DNA of 45,997 bases from Bacteroidales bacterium (lineage in GTDB: Bacteria > Bacteroidota > Bacteroidia > Bacteroidales > JAADJA01). The notes under the pieces were generated by a model, which saw nothing but the letters and a program-made list of their open reading frames with translations, was not told the DNA's origin and ran no database searches. The stretch's first letter is position 1, and every line of letters begins with the position of its first letter. Position numbers and translations under genes: made by a program. The stretch spans positions 1-45,997 of the forward strand of contig JALSSR010000172.1 of the NCBI GenBank assembly GCA_026984135.1. Direction: 5' to 3'. Below are positions 7,407-15,800 of the stretch, one piece after another.

Positions 7407-8020
7407 AAAGAAAATATGACAACAGAAATACAAAACTCCCCAAATCATTTTACACAAGGGGTCAGGTTACAAAAATTGCAAAAGAGTTACTTGGAAAGCT
7501 CATTTTCACATTTACAAATAACGAACTGACCGGTGGTATTATCACTGAAACCGAAGCTTATGCAGGCATTTCGGATAAAGCATCACACGCCTATAATAAC
7601 AGAAGGACAAAACGTACTGAAATTATGTATTCGGAAGGAGGAGTTGCTTACGTTTATCTCTGTTACGGGATGCATAACCTGTTCAATTTTGTAACGAACA
7701 AAAAAGAGAAGCCGGATGCTGTATTGTTAAGGGCAATTATTCCAATTGAGGGAATAGAGATTATGGAAGCCCGAATGGGAAGGGAAATCACTATAAAAGG
7801 GTTTACAGACGGTCCGGGTAAAGTTTCAAAAGCATTAAAAATAAATGTAACGGACACCGGTGAATCATTGACGGGAAACAGGATTTGGGTTGAAGACAGA
7901 GGTGTGAATATTAAAGATGATAATATTCTGAAATTACCCCGAATCGGTGTGGATTATGCAGAGGAGGACGCCTTATTGCCCTACAGGTTCGTTATAGCTG
8001 ATGAGAAAAAACTTCTGTAA
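7394..8020 (+). CDS. mpg: DNA-3-methyladenine glycosylase (AAG/MPG family)
   Basis: 208 aa, normal for bacterial AAG-fold glycosylases. Recognisable elements: FYTRGQVTKIAKELLGKLI, GGIITETEAYAGISDKASHA (containing the catalytic Glu), RTEIMYSEGGVAYVYLCYGMHNLFNFV, VLLRAIIPIEGIEIM, and DGPGKVSKALKI. The enzyme removes alkylated purines such as 3-methyladenine and hypoxanthine in base excision repair. The start is TTG at 7394, inside recQ; no in-frame ATG lies near the conserved N-terminus, so the TTG start with translational coupling to recQ is the best choice. A hairpin terminator follows at 8028-8050. Pairing of recQ with a glycosylase fits a DNA repair operon. Confidence 0.93.
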   Translation: MEIIERKYDNRNTKLPKSFYTRGQVTKIAKELLGKLIFTFTNNELTGGIITETEAYAGISDKASHAYNNRRTKRTEIMYSEGGVAYVYLCYGMHNLFNFVTNKKEKPDAVLLRAIIPIEGIEIMEARMGREITIKGFTDGPGKVSKALKINVTDTGESLTGNRIWVEDRGVNIKDDNILKLPRIGVDYAEEDALLPYRFVIADEKKLL

Positions 8021-8027
8021 AAAATAA

Positions 8028-8050
8028 AAATCCTCCGATTTGGAGGATTT
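8028..8050. terminator. Bidirectional intrinsic terminator between mpg and the HU gene
   Basis: A perfect 9-bp stem, AAATCCTCC/GGAGGATTT, with a 5-nt loop. A T-rich tail follows on the plus strand and an A-rich stretch precedes it, which becomes a T-tract on the minus strand. It serves both convergent genes. Confidence 0.85.
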
Positions 8051-8073
8051 CTATTTAACTGTTGATCCGGTTT

Positions 8074-8346
8074 TTATTTAACTGTATCTGACAGTTCGCT
8101 ACCTGGTTTAAATTTCACAACTTTTTTAGCCGGAATTTGAATAGGAGCATTTGTTTTAGGATTTCTTCCTGTTCTTGCAGCACGTTTTGCTACCGAGAAA
8201 GAACCAAATCCAACGAGAGCGACTCTGTCGCCTTTTTTGAGAGCTTTAGTTGTTGCACCAACAAATGCATCAAGAGCTCTTTTGGCATCAGCTTTTGTTA
8301 AGTTAGCTTCGCTTGCCATTGCATCAATTAATTCTGCTTTGTTCAT
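8074..8346 (-). CDS. HU family DNA-binding protein
   Basis: 90 aa, the canonical HU length. MNKAELIDAMASEANLTKADAKRALDAF forms the helical dimerisation part, followed by GDRVALVGFGSFSVAKRAARTGRNPKT, the signature at the base of the DNA-binding arms, with the arm-tip Pro in NPKTNAPI, and IPAKKVVKFKPGSEL. HU bends and compacts DNA as a dimer. It has its own strong -33/-7 promoter at 8379-8408 and ends at the shared terminator at 8028-8050, so it is monocistronic. Confidence 0.97.
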   Translation of the reverse strand: MNKAELIDAMASEANLTKADAKRALDAFVGATTKALKKGDRVALVGFGSFSVAKRAARTGRNPKTNAPIQIPAKKVVKFKPGSELSDTVK

Positions 8347-8378
8347 TTTTTAAAATTTTTATTTGTTAATAGTTGATG

Positions 8379-8408
8379 CAAATATAATTCAATATTATGA
8401 AAAGTCAA
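8379..8408 (-). promoter_or_regulatory. -33/-7 promoter of the HU gene
   Basis: Minus strand: TTG at 8408-8406, a 19-bp spacer, and a perfect TATATTTG -7 element at 8386-8379, with a ~30-nt leader to the ATG at 8346. This is the clearest consensus promoter in the window and supports the phylum assignment. Confidence 0.8.
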
Positions 8409-8471
8409 GTAAAAATCGCTAAAACCCTTGATTTTGTTAATAATTCAGCGTTTTTGTTAATAACTTCGAGT

Positions 8472-8500
8472 CTGAAACGCCCAAAAACAGGGCATTTCAG
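8472..8500. other. 11-bp hairpin between the HU and fmt genes
   Basis: CTGAAACGCCC (8472-8482) and GGGCATTTCAG (8490-8500) pair over 11 positions with one mismatch around the loop AAAAACA. There is no adjacent T-tract on either strand, so it is not a standard terminator. It lies downstream of fmt and upstream of the HU promoter; it could be an mRNA end structure or a binding site. Confidence 0.6.
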
Positions 8501-8581
8501 GGTATGCAGTCTCTAAAAGTACCGCCATTACTACAAAAAAAATATTGGAATTTTATGTTATTCGGCTACTTTTTGCAAGTC

Positions 8582-9556
8582 TTAAATGATTTTCCAGTCA
8601 TTATTTATGTGAAAACCACGAAGTAATTCTTCTGTTTTCATACGTTTTTTCCCGGCAATTTGAAGTTCAGTTATGTTAATGTATCCATCTTTACCTGAAA
8701 TTTTGATAAAGTTTTTTCCATCCGTATTTAATATTCCCGATTTTGTCGTTTTTGCCGATTCCGATTTTGTTGCTTTAAAAATTTTCACAAAGTGGTGAGT
8801 TCCGTCCGGAGACAGGAATTCCGTAAAAGCTCCCGGATAGGGGCTTAATCCTCTGATGAAATTAAAAACAGAAGACACATCCCTGCTCCAGTTAATGCGG
8901 CAATCTTCTTTGAAAATTTTCGGAGCAGAATGAAGAGTGCCGGTATCCACTTCGATATCTTTCTGATCAATCAAAGTAAAATCACCGGTCAATATTTTCT
9001 TCACGGTATCAAGTACAAGACTGGCACCTGTAATCATCAATTTATCGTGTAATTCACCGGCGGTTTCATCTTCACCGATATCAACTTTTTTCCACATAAT
9101 TACTTTACCGGTGTCAATCTCTTTATCAATAAAGAAAGTAGTAACCCCCGTTTCTCTCTCCCCGTTAATAACAGCCCAATTTATGGGGGCGGCACCGCGA
9201 TACTGCGGAAGTAATGAAGCATGAAGATTAAATGTACCGAGAGGAGGCAAGGACCAAACAGCTTCGGGAAGCATCCGAAAGGCAACAACAACCTGCAAAT
9301 CGGGCTTCAAAGACCTTAAATCTTTCAAAAACGATTCATCCTTTAATCTTTCGGGTTGTAAAATCTTTAACCCGTTTTCAAGTGCATATTTTTTCACAGG
9401 TGATTGCGAAAGTTTCCTTCCTCTTCCCGCCTGCCTGTCGGGAGCCGTAATAACACCGACAACGTTAAACCCGTTCCTCACAAGAATATCAAGGGAGGCT
9501 ACGGCAAAATCAGGCGTCCCCATAAAAACTATTCTGACATCATGTTCTTTCATCAT
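8582..9556 (-). CDS. fmt: Methionyl-tRNA formyltransferase
   Basis: 324 aa, the usual length. IVFMGTPDFAVASLDIL opens the formyl-donor-binding Rossmann domain. FNLHASLLPQYRGAAPINWAVINGERETGVTTFFIDKEIDTGKVI contains the formyltransferase signature with the catalytic Asn, His and downstream Asp. The C-terminal OB-like tRNA-binding domain runs from about residue 210 and includes CRINWSRDVSSVFNFIRGLSPYPGAF. It transfers a formyl group from 10-formyl-THF to Met-tRNA-fMet. Two consecutive ATG codons are present at the start; a -7 box TACCTTTG at 9574-9581 sits just upstream. Downstream is an isolated hairpin at 8472-8500. Confidence 0.97.
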   Translation of the reverse strand: MMKEHDVRIVFMGTPDFAVASLDILVRNGFNVVGVITAPDRQAGRGRKLSQSPVKKYALENGLKILQPERLKDESFLKDLRSLKPDLQVVVAFRMLPEAVWSLPPLGTFNLHASLLPQYRGAAPINWAVINGERETGVTTFFIDKEIDTGKVIMWKKVDIGEDETAGELHDKLMITGASLVLDTVKKILTGDFTLIDQKDIEVDTGTLHSAPKIFKEDCRINWSRDVSSVFNFIRGLSPYPGAFTEFLSPDGTHHFVKIFKATKSESAKTTKSGILNTDGKNFIKISGKDGYINITELQIAGKKRMKTEELLRGFHINNDWKII

Positions 9557-9573
9557 ACTCTTTTTGATACGGA

Positions 9574-9581
9574 CAAAGGTA
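9574..9581 (-). promoter_or_regulatory. -7 element upstream of fmt
   Basis: TACCTTTG on the minus strand, 18 nt upstream of the fmt ATG and downstream of the terminator of the preceding gene. No clear -33 TTG is visible at the expected distance. Confidence 0.55.
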
Positions 9582-9613
9582 GCATTTATTAATAATCACT
9601 CGGGTATAAAAAA

Positions 9614-9640
9614 GCCTGTCCGGATACCGGACAGGCTTTT
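9614..9640 (-). terminator. Intrinsic terminator of the TPR protein gene
   Basis: A perfect 10-bp stem, GCCTGTCCGG/CCGGACAGGC, with a 3-nt ATA loop. It is followed on the minus strand by six T, and on the plus strand by TTTT. It lies 23 bp past the stop codon of the TPR gene and separates it from fmt. Confidence 0.9.
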
Positions 9641-9662
9641 ATCTTCAAAGTCACTCATACTT

Positions 9663-10355
9663 TTATAATTCGCCGAGCTTGGCTTTTGCTCTGGCAATAT
9701 ATTTTTCAAGCTCTCTTGCTTCCCTTGATTTGGGAAACTCTTTTTTAATTTTATTATAAGTATCAAGAGCATCACTCCATTTATTATTGACTTCATATCC
9801 CCAGGCAGCCTTCATAAGGAACGGAGGTGAGACAAACTCATTTTCATTGTTCTTTGCCGCCTTCAAATAATAATCAATTCCTTTATCAATATCCCCAAGT
9901 TGAACATAGGAATCACCTATTGCACCCAAAGCCATACTTGAAACAATCTGATCATCACTCTCAAATTTTTTCAGATAATCAATTGCGTTTTCATACTCAC
10001 CCATTTTGAGGTAGCAAATACCGGCATAATAATTTGCAAGATTACCTGATTTTGTGGAGCCATAATCATCTATAATATCAAGGAAACCAAGCCTTTCACC
10101 GTCACCGTTTAAAGCAAGGTTAACCGAGTCCTGATCAAAATAATACTCGGCATTAAACATAGCTGCCTCTGCCTCTTTTTCCTTTGGATTCTGCACATAT
10201 TTCTTATATCCGAAGAAAAGTACAAAAATAAGAACTATCGCTCCAATGACAATTATAAGAATCTTTTGATTCTTTTCAATAAACATTTCCGATTTACTAA
10301 GTGCTTCTTCAACGGCTTCTATCCGTTCTTCCGTAACATCTTTCTTTTTTACCAT
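9663..10355 (-). CDS. Membrane-anchored tetratricopeptide repeat protein (YfgM-like)
   Basis: 230 aa. A short basic N-terminal cytoplasmic segment precedes one transmembrane helix (ILIIVIGAIVLIFVLFFGYKK, ~33-53). The rest is a periplasmic helical domain with TPR units: LANYYAGICYLKMGEYENAIDYLKKF, MALGAIGDSYVQLGDIDKGIDYYLKA and a third repeat ending YNKIKKEFPKSREARELEKYI. The topology matches YfgM-type ancillary proteins and similar TPR proteins widely annotated in Bacteroidota. YfgM works with the Sec translocon in E. coli, but that function is only an inference here. The gene is monocistronic, with a -7 box at 10376-10383 and a strong terminator. Confidence 0.85.
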   Translation of the reverse strand: MVKKKDVTEERIEAVEEALSKSEMFIEKNQKILIIVIGAIVLIFVLFFGYKKYVQNPKEKEAEAAMFNAEYYFDQDSVNLALNGDGERLGFLDIIDDYGSTKSGNLANYYAGICYLKMGEYENAIDYLKKFESDDQIVSSMALGAIGDSYVQLGDIDKGIDYYLKAAKNNENEFVSPPFLMKAAWGYEVNNKWSDALDTYNKIKKEFPKSREARELEKYIARAKAKLGEL

Positions 10356-10375
10356 CGTTATTCAAAATTTGGGCG

Positions 10376-10383
10376 CAAAGATA
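10376..10383 (-). promoter_or_regulatory. -7 element upstream of the TPR gene
   Basis: A perfect TATCTTTG on the minus strand, 20 nt upstream of the ATG at 10355. A TTTG lies further upstream at 10402-10399, but at a 15-bp spacing, shorter than usual. Confidence 0.65.
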
Positions 10384-10445
10384 TATTTTTTTATAATACA
10401 AATATATTATATTTGATAATTTTCAAATGAAATATTAACAAAACT

Positions 10446-12824
10446 TTAAAACGGGTAGCCTACAGCAAGTGAAATTATGTAATCACCCCAGAAATCCGGA
10501 TTATGGAATATCCACTTATCTTTTCCCGAAATATAGGGTTTTCTTATGGGAACCCCCAAATCAAGGCGCAAAACAAAGTAGGTAATGTCAATTCTTATGC
10601 CCAGCCCGGAACCAATGGCGAACTCATTTAAGAATTTGTTAAACTCAAACTTTCCGCCCGGTCTTGAAGGGTCGTTTTTCAAAAGCCAAACATTTCCTGC
10701 ATCAATGAAAAATGCTCCCTGAGTTTTGTAAGTAATCGGGAATCTGTATTCAAAATTTCCGAGAAGTTTTATCTCACCTGATTGGTCAAGAAAAAGACTT
10801 CCCTGTCCGTTATCCGAAGGATGATAGATGCCCGGTCCCACTGAGCGTGCATAAAATGCACGCAAATCCTGGCTGCCCCCGATGAAATACTGCTTCACAT
10901 AAGGCAAAACCGATGAATTGTTGTAGGGTACGCCAATGCCGCCGAGTAATCTTGTTGCAATTATATGCTTTTCGCTAAGATTAAAATAATAGCGGAGATC
11001 ATTAGTAACCTTAAAATACTGAGCATAAGGAGATCCTAAAAGTTTACTCGGTTCGGAACTTCCCGGGTCTTTCAGTCCCGAAACCTTATAAATTGTATTA
11101 AGCAGATTACCTGAAACATCTACAAACCCGTTATAATAAAATTGATTTTTTTTATCCTTTTCAGGCTTTGTGGTATAAGTATAACTGAAATTGGAGCCGA
11201 TAATAAACTGCTCCTCAAAACTTGTAGCAACCTGCGGATACTTTTCCAGAAAATCTATAAACTCCTGTGATGATTTTGTCAGCCGCAAATAGTTTATGGA
11301 AACGGGTTCAACCTGATATTGTCTTTTGGGTGAAGTCCGCCAAAAATATCCGAAGTTAATTTGCGAAAGGTTCATATTGTAATACCGCACCCGCTTTAAC
11401 GTCCTGAATCCGATCCCGGTATATGTTTTAGGCACATACCTCGGCGATTGCTTTCTAATATGAAAAGGAAGCAGAAACCTCGGGATATTAAGTTTTAGTT
11501 GTGTGCCTATTTCATAGGAATTAAGTCCGAGTTCATACTCTTTTCTTTTTGATCTTTTCTGCCATTCAAATCCTCCGTCAATTTGAAATACAAGTTGTTC
11601 GCCACCTTTGAAGACATTCATATGCCCGATTGAAAGGGTTGCCGAGGGGCCCAGAAAGTCGTTTGATTTTGTTGCAAAATTAATCTCCATACTGGTCACA
11701 ATGGGCTTTAACGGAACAAGTATAATTTTTGCATCCAACTCTCTTGATGAACTGTCCACTTCCTCAAAAAAGAGATCAACGGATCTGAATGCACCCATTC
11801 CCTGTAAATATCTCAAAGTATTTTCATGATTTTTAAATGTATAAAGGCTGTCGGGTTTTAGCGAAATCACTCTTGTTATATATTTGGGTTTAAACGGTTT
11901 ACCGATGGATTTGTAATAACAATTGTTACTAAAGACGGAATCTACCGGATGTAATGTATCCAAATGCTTTTTATTGGAATTGACAAAAACGGAGATATTC
12001 CGGATAGAAAACTTTTCATAGGCCTTTTTGGGAATATTATCTTTTATCAAAAGTGTCAGATCAACCTGCTTTTCACCTACGGTTGTGTCGGCATTAAACA
12101 TCAAAAAGTCAGGATTAAAAAAGTAGTAACCTTTGTTCTTAACCATTTTTGCAAGCCTGAAACGTTCATCTTCCAAATCATTCAGCCAATAATCATTTCG
12201 GGGCTTAATAAGACTTTTGTCCATTGAAACCGCAATGAGGCTGTCCACCGGTGTATGGTTGCTGTAAAACTCAAGGTTATGATATGTGTAAGCAGGTTTG
12301 AAAAATATCTTATATTTAGCTCGTACTTTTTTATCGTTTTTTCCATAATACTTCAGATCAAGTTTGATGTCACTATCAAAATGCCCCATATCGAAAAGCT
12401 TCTGTTTCATAACTTTCAGCCTTAAATCGGGATTCACATCACTGAGAAGCACCGGCGGTTTATTGAAGACCCTGTAGATATAATGTCTGGGACCCCATTT
12501 TCCGCTTGAAACACAATAGTTGTGTATGGTTAGGTTCATTCGCGGCAACAAGATGAACGGACGGTTAGTTTTGGCGTGTCCGATCATATAAAGTTCATAA
12601 AGCTTTAAAGGTTTATTTCTTGTTTTTCCAATTCCTTTTTCAGAAAACCATGTATAGGTATATAAATGTTCATTATCCTTTAAGTATTTTGTGTTGGAAC
12701 AGGAGTTTAAAACTATTATCAGAGCAGCCAAAATATAAGACCGGATATTTTTTCTAAAAAACATCCTGCCGGCAGAATATAAAATCCGGGGAAAAAGAAA
12801 CTTATTTACTTTCGCTACCTTCAT
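10446..12824 (-). CDS. tamL: TamL: BamA/TamA-family outer-membrane lipoprotein
   Basis: 792 aa from the first ATG. A downstream ATG at 12764 gives a cleaner lipoprotein signal, MFFRKNIRSYILAALIIVLN followed by SC, with lipobox LNSC and mature start CSNTKYLKDNEHLY, typical of Bacteroidota TamL. POTRA-like repeats follow (~65-370; DLRLKVMKQKLFDMGHFDSD, YLQGMGAFRSVDLFFEEVD). The C-terminal 16-strand barrel domain contains the surface-antigen signature FIGGSQDLRAFYARSVGPG and ends IISLAVGYPF with a terminal aromatic residue. It pairs with the inner-membrane-anchored TamB, encoded 9 bp upstream, in the translocation and assembly module that moves envelope components to the outer membrane. The short gap indicates one operon, with tamB transcribed first. 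Confidence 0.9.
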   Translation of the reverse strand: MKVAKVNKFLFPRILYSAGRMFFRKNIRSYILAALIIVLNSCSNTKYLKDNEHLYTYTWFSEKGIGKTRNKPLKLYELYMIGHAKTNRPFILLPRMNLTIHNYCVSSGKWGPRHYIYRVFNKPPVLLSDVNPDLRLKVMKQKLFDMGHFDSDIKLDLKYYGKNDKKVRAKYKIFFKPAYTYHNLEFYSNHTPVDSLIAVSMDKSLIKPRNDYWLNDLEDERFRLAKMVKNKGYYFFNPDFLMFNADTTVGEKQVDLTLLIKDNIPKKAYEKFSIRNISVFVNSNKKHLDTLHPVDSVFSNNCYYKSIGKPFKPKYITRVISLKPDSLYTFKNHENTLRYLQGMGAFRSVDLFFEEVDSSSRELDAKIILVPLKPIVTSMEINFATKSNDFLGPSATLSIGHMNVFKGGEQLVFQIDGGFEWQKRSKRKEYELGLNSYEIGTQLKLNIPRFLLPFHIRKQSPRYVPKTYTGIGFRTLKRVRYYNMNLSQINFGYFWRTSPKRQYQVEPVSINYLRLTKSSQEFIDFLEKYPQVATSFEEQFIIGSNFSYTYTTKPEKDKKNQFYYNGFVDVSGNLLNTIYKVSGLKDPGSSEPSKLLGSPYAQYFKVTNDLRYYFNLSEKHIIATRLLGGIGVPYNNSSVLPYVKQYFIGGSQDLRAFYARSVGPGIYHPSDNGQGSLFLDQSGEIKLLGNFEYRFPITYKTQGAFFIDAGNVWLLKNDPSRPGGKFEFNKFLNEFAIGSGLGIRIDITYFVLRLDLGVPIRKPYISGKDKWIFHNPDFWGDYIISLAVGYPF

Positions 12825-12833
12825 TATTATTTT

Positions 12834-15800
12834 CTAATTTGCATCCTTTTTTTCTCTTTTTCGTTTTTCAATCTCTTGCTCCTTTTTCTTTTTCGCTTTT
12901 TCTTTTTCGGCTTTTTTCTCTAAATCACGGGTAAACATATCTTTAAAGGAATAGAAACTTTTTTTTATCTTCAGGCCTCCTCCGGTTTCCAGAATTTCAC
13001 CCTCCAGAAGACCTTCATACTTATCTTTTCTAAAAAGCACACCTCTGAAAGTTCCGTCTTTCGTTATTTTTATTTCAGCCTCCAGTTCATTCTGAACAAA
13101 ACTTGAGTTTACCTGTTCGGCTTTCAAGTCGCTTGTAAACCCGAGGCTTCCTTTGTAGTTTATTCTCACCCTGTTATGAATGAGGCTTTTACCTATGTTG
13201 TAATAGTAATTTCGTTTAAAAACCAGGTCACCTGAAGAGTTGTAGTCGCGGAACGATTGAACATCAAAATTAAGATCAACAAAGCGCACATTATCACTTA
13301 TCAGATGATTCAACTGAGATGTGTAGAATTTATCAATCTGGGAATCGAGCATTGTTGAAGATCCTGCCTCATCACCGTGAACGCTAATTATGAAAGAGCC
13401 GCGCACCAATAGGTTAAGGCCGTTAATATTTCTCTCCTCATCGGTAAGTTGTGAAAGTCTGGCCGAAACAATGGCATCGTTTGTATTTGTTGAAATATCA
13501 AATCTGAGCTTCACATCGTTCAGGTCGCCAATCATATAAAGCAAAACTTTAAAGGTCATAACCTTGTCATAATCGGGCATCAGACTTTTTGTCGAAGCAC
13601 GAACCTTTGCAGAAGCGATAATATTCAGATGAGGGTTGTAAATATCGTTTGACATTGTAAAATAGCTGCCGGGTTCGAGAGTAAAATCTTCAACGGTTAC
13701 CAGCGGAATCGAGTAATGAAGCGTGCCGTCTTCAACAGTAAACATTCCCGATATACCTGTTGTGCCCTCATACACAATATAATTCATACTACCGTTGATT
13801 GAAGCATCAAGATAGTCACTTCCTCCTTTATCGAAAAACAGTTTAAACCTGGCACCGTTCTTAATATTTACTCTGACTTTTGCATCATTTAACGATTCAA
13901 TGGAATAAAAAAGATTTTCACCGGGTGATTCACGGGCAATCAAAGAATCATATTGAAATTTACCGAATCTTACTATTCCGCTGTTATCGTTTATATAGAG
14001 GCCGTCGGGAAAAATATAAGTCAGATCCGTTTCACTGTCAACGTCAACATCGGCATCTATATTCATCTTGTCAGGTGTTCCTTTTAATTCAACATCTGCC
14101 TGTGCTTTCAGCATTCCAAAGATCAATTCATTATCATCGGCAGAAGAATTAATTATTTCCATATTGTCGGTCTTTATCATAAGGTTGCTGTAAACCGGAT
14201 TTCCGGCACCAAATGACACTTTGCCGATTACTTTTGCTTTTTGGCCTTTTTTATTTGTAATGGAGAGTTCATTAAAATCAATAACATTGTTTTTTACGGT
14301 TATCTTTTCATTACCAAGTATAAAATAGTTATTGATGGAATTTATCCCTACTCCTGCATTTTTGAATGATACGATTCCGTTAAACACAGGATTTTCAACA
14401 TTTCCGGCAATCTTTATACTACCTGTCAAAGTTCCTTTTGCATCATTTATATAGTCTGCAAGTATGTAATTGAAATCATCAATATCAAAACTCTTTATGT
14501 TCATATCAATGAGCAGCGGGTTGTTAACATCGGCAAGACCCATATGCGCATTTACGGAGACATCCTCCTTTTCGCCGGTTATTGCGAGTTTTCCTTTCAG
14601 CACGGTATCATCAAGAACAAAGTCTGTGAGTTTTAATTTTCCGGCATCAAAATCATACAGATCCATATTCGATATTGTCAAATCCCCGTTAACAGAGAAA
14701 TCGCTAAACACGTTATAAAATTTGAAATCCGCATTTGCCGTTCCGGAAACGATAGTGTCAAGGGCAAAAAGCCCCTCCAGGCTGCCAAGCTTAAAATCAT
14801 TGAGTCTAAGTCCAAAATTATCCTCATCCTTGCCCGGGATGGAATTTATTGATATTTCCTGTCCGCCGGAGGATAAATCGAATTTATTGAAAGAGATGGA
14901 ATTGGTGCCGATAATAACCACGTTTTCGGGGTTTACATGCCAATTGTCATAACTGAATATCAGACTATCCTGTATAAGACTGATAACCATATTATTGGCC
15001 GAAGTATCAATTCTAACCGTTAGATTGAGGTATTGATTATCAAATTTATCATTGTACATCAGCGTTGAAATCAACTCCGAGTTTTTAAATTGACCCGAAA
15101 GTCCGATTTCTCCTGTTAGCAAATCATCAGTCCTGAAAGCTGCTATACCTTTGTAATTCAATTCATTTGAATCACCTGAGACAAACAGTGCCAAACTGTC
15201 GGAGTAAAGGGAGTTATACTTTAACCCGGGTATAAGCAACCTAACATCTATTTCATCTTTGCCGGAATTATACGAGCCGTCAACCGATAAGCTTTCAAAT
15301 GAGGGCAGCCCGGGAAAGAAAAGACGGGCAAAAACTTCGGGATATTTCAGGTTTCCTTTAAGAGAAAATTCCGGCAGAGAAAAACCGGCCGTACTAATTG
15401 TGGTGTCTGCCAAATAATACTCCGGCAAACCGGAAACGGAAGTGACAAAATCGGGAAAATAATCGCCGGCTATAAAATTCAGATGATAAAAATAGCTTTC
15501 AAGATGTAAAAAAGTGTTTGTATCACAGGTACCGAAAGATAAAGTAACCGGATGCATTTTGTAAACGGTGTCGGAATATGACAGATCAAGACTTTGAACT
15601 TTTGCAGATACGTTGAAAAGGCTGTCTTCGCGAATGTTTACGGCAAAAGTACTTTGGGATTTTAATGCAAGAGTATCTTCAAAAAGGTTCAATTTATGCA
15701 AATCCATATTACCGATATTCATATCAATGAAAATGTTCTGCTCTTTCTCCGAAAGCGTTCCGTTACTTTCAACAGTTGCATCAAAGCCGGGATCAGAAGA

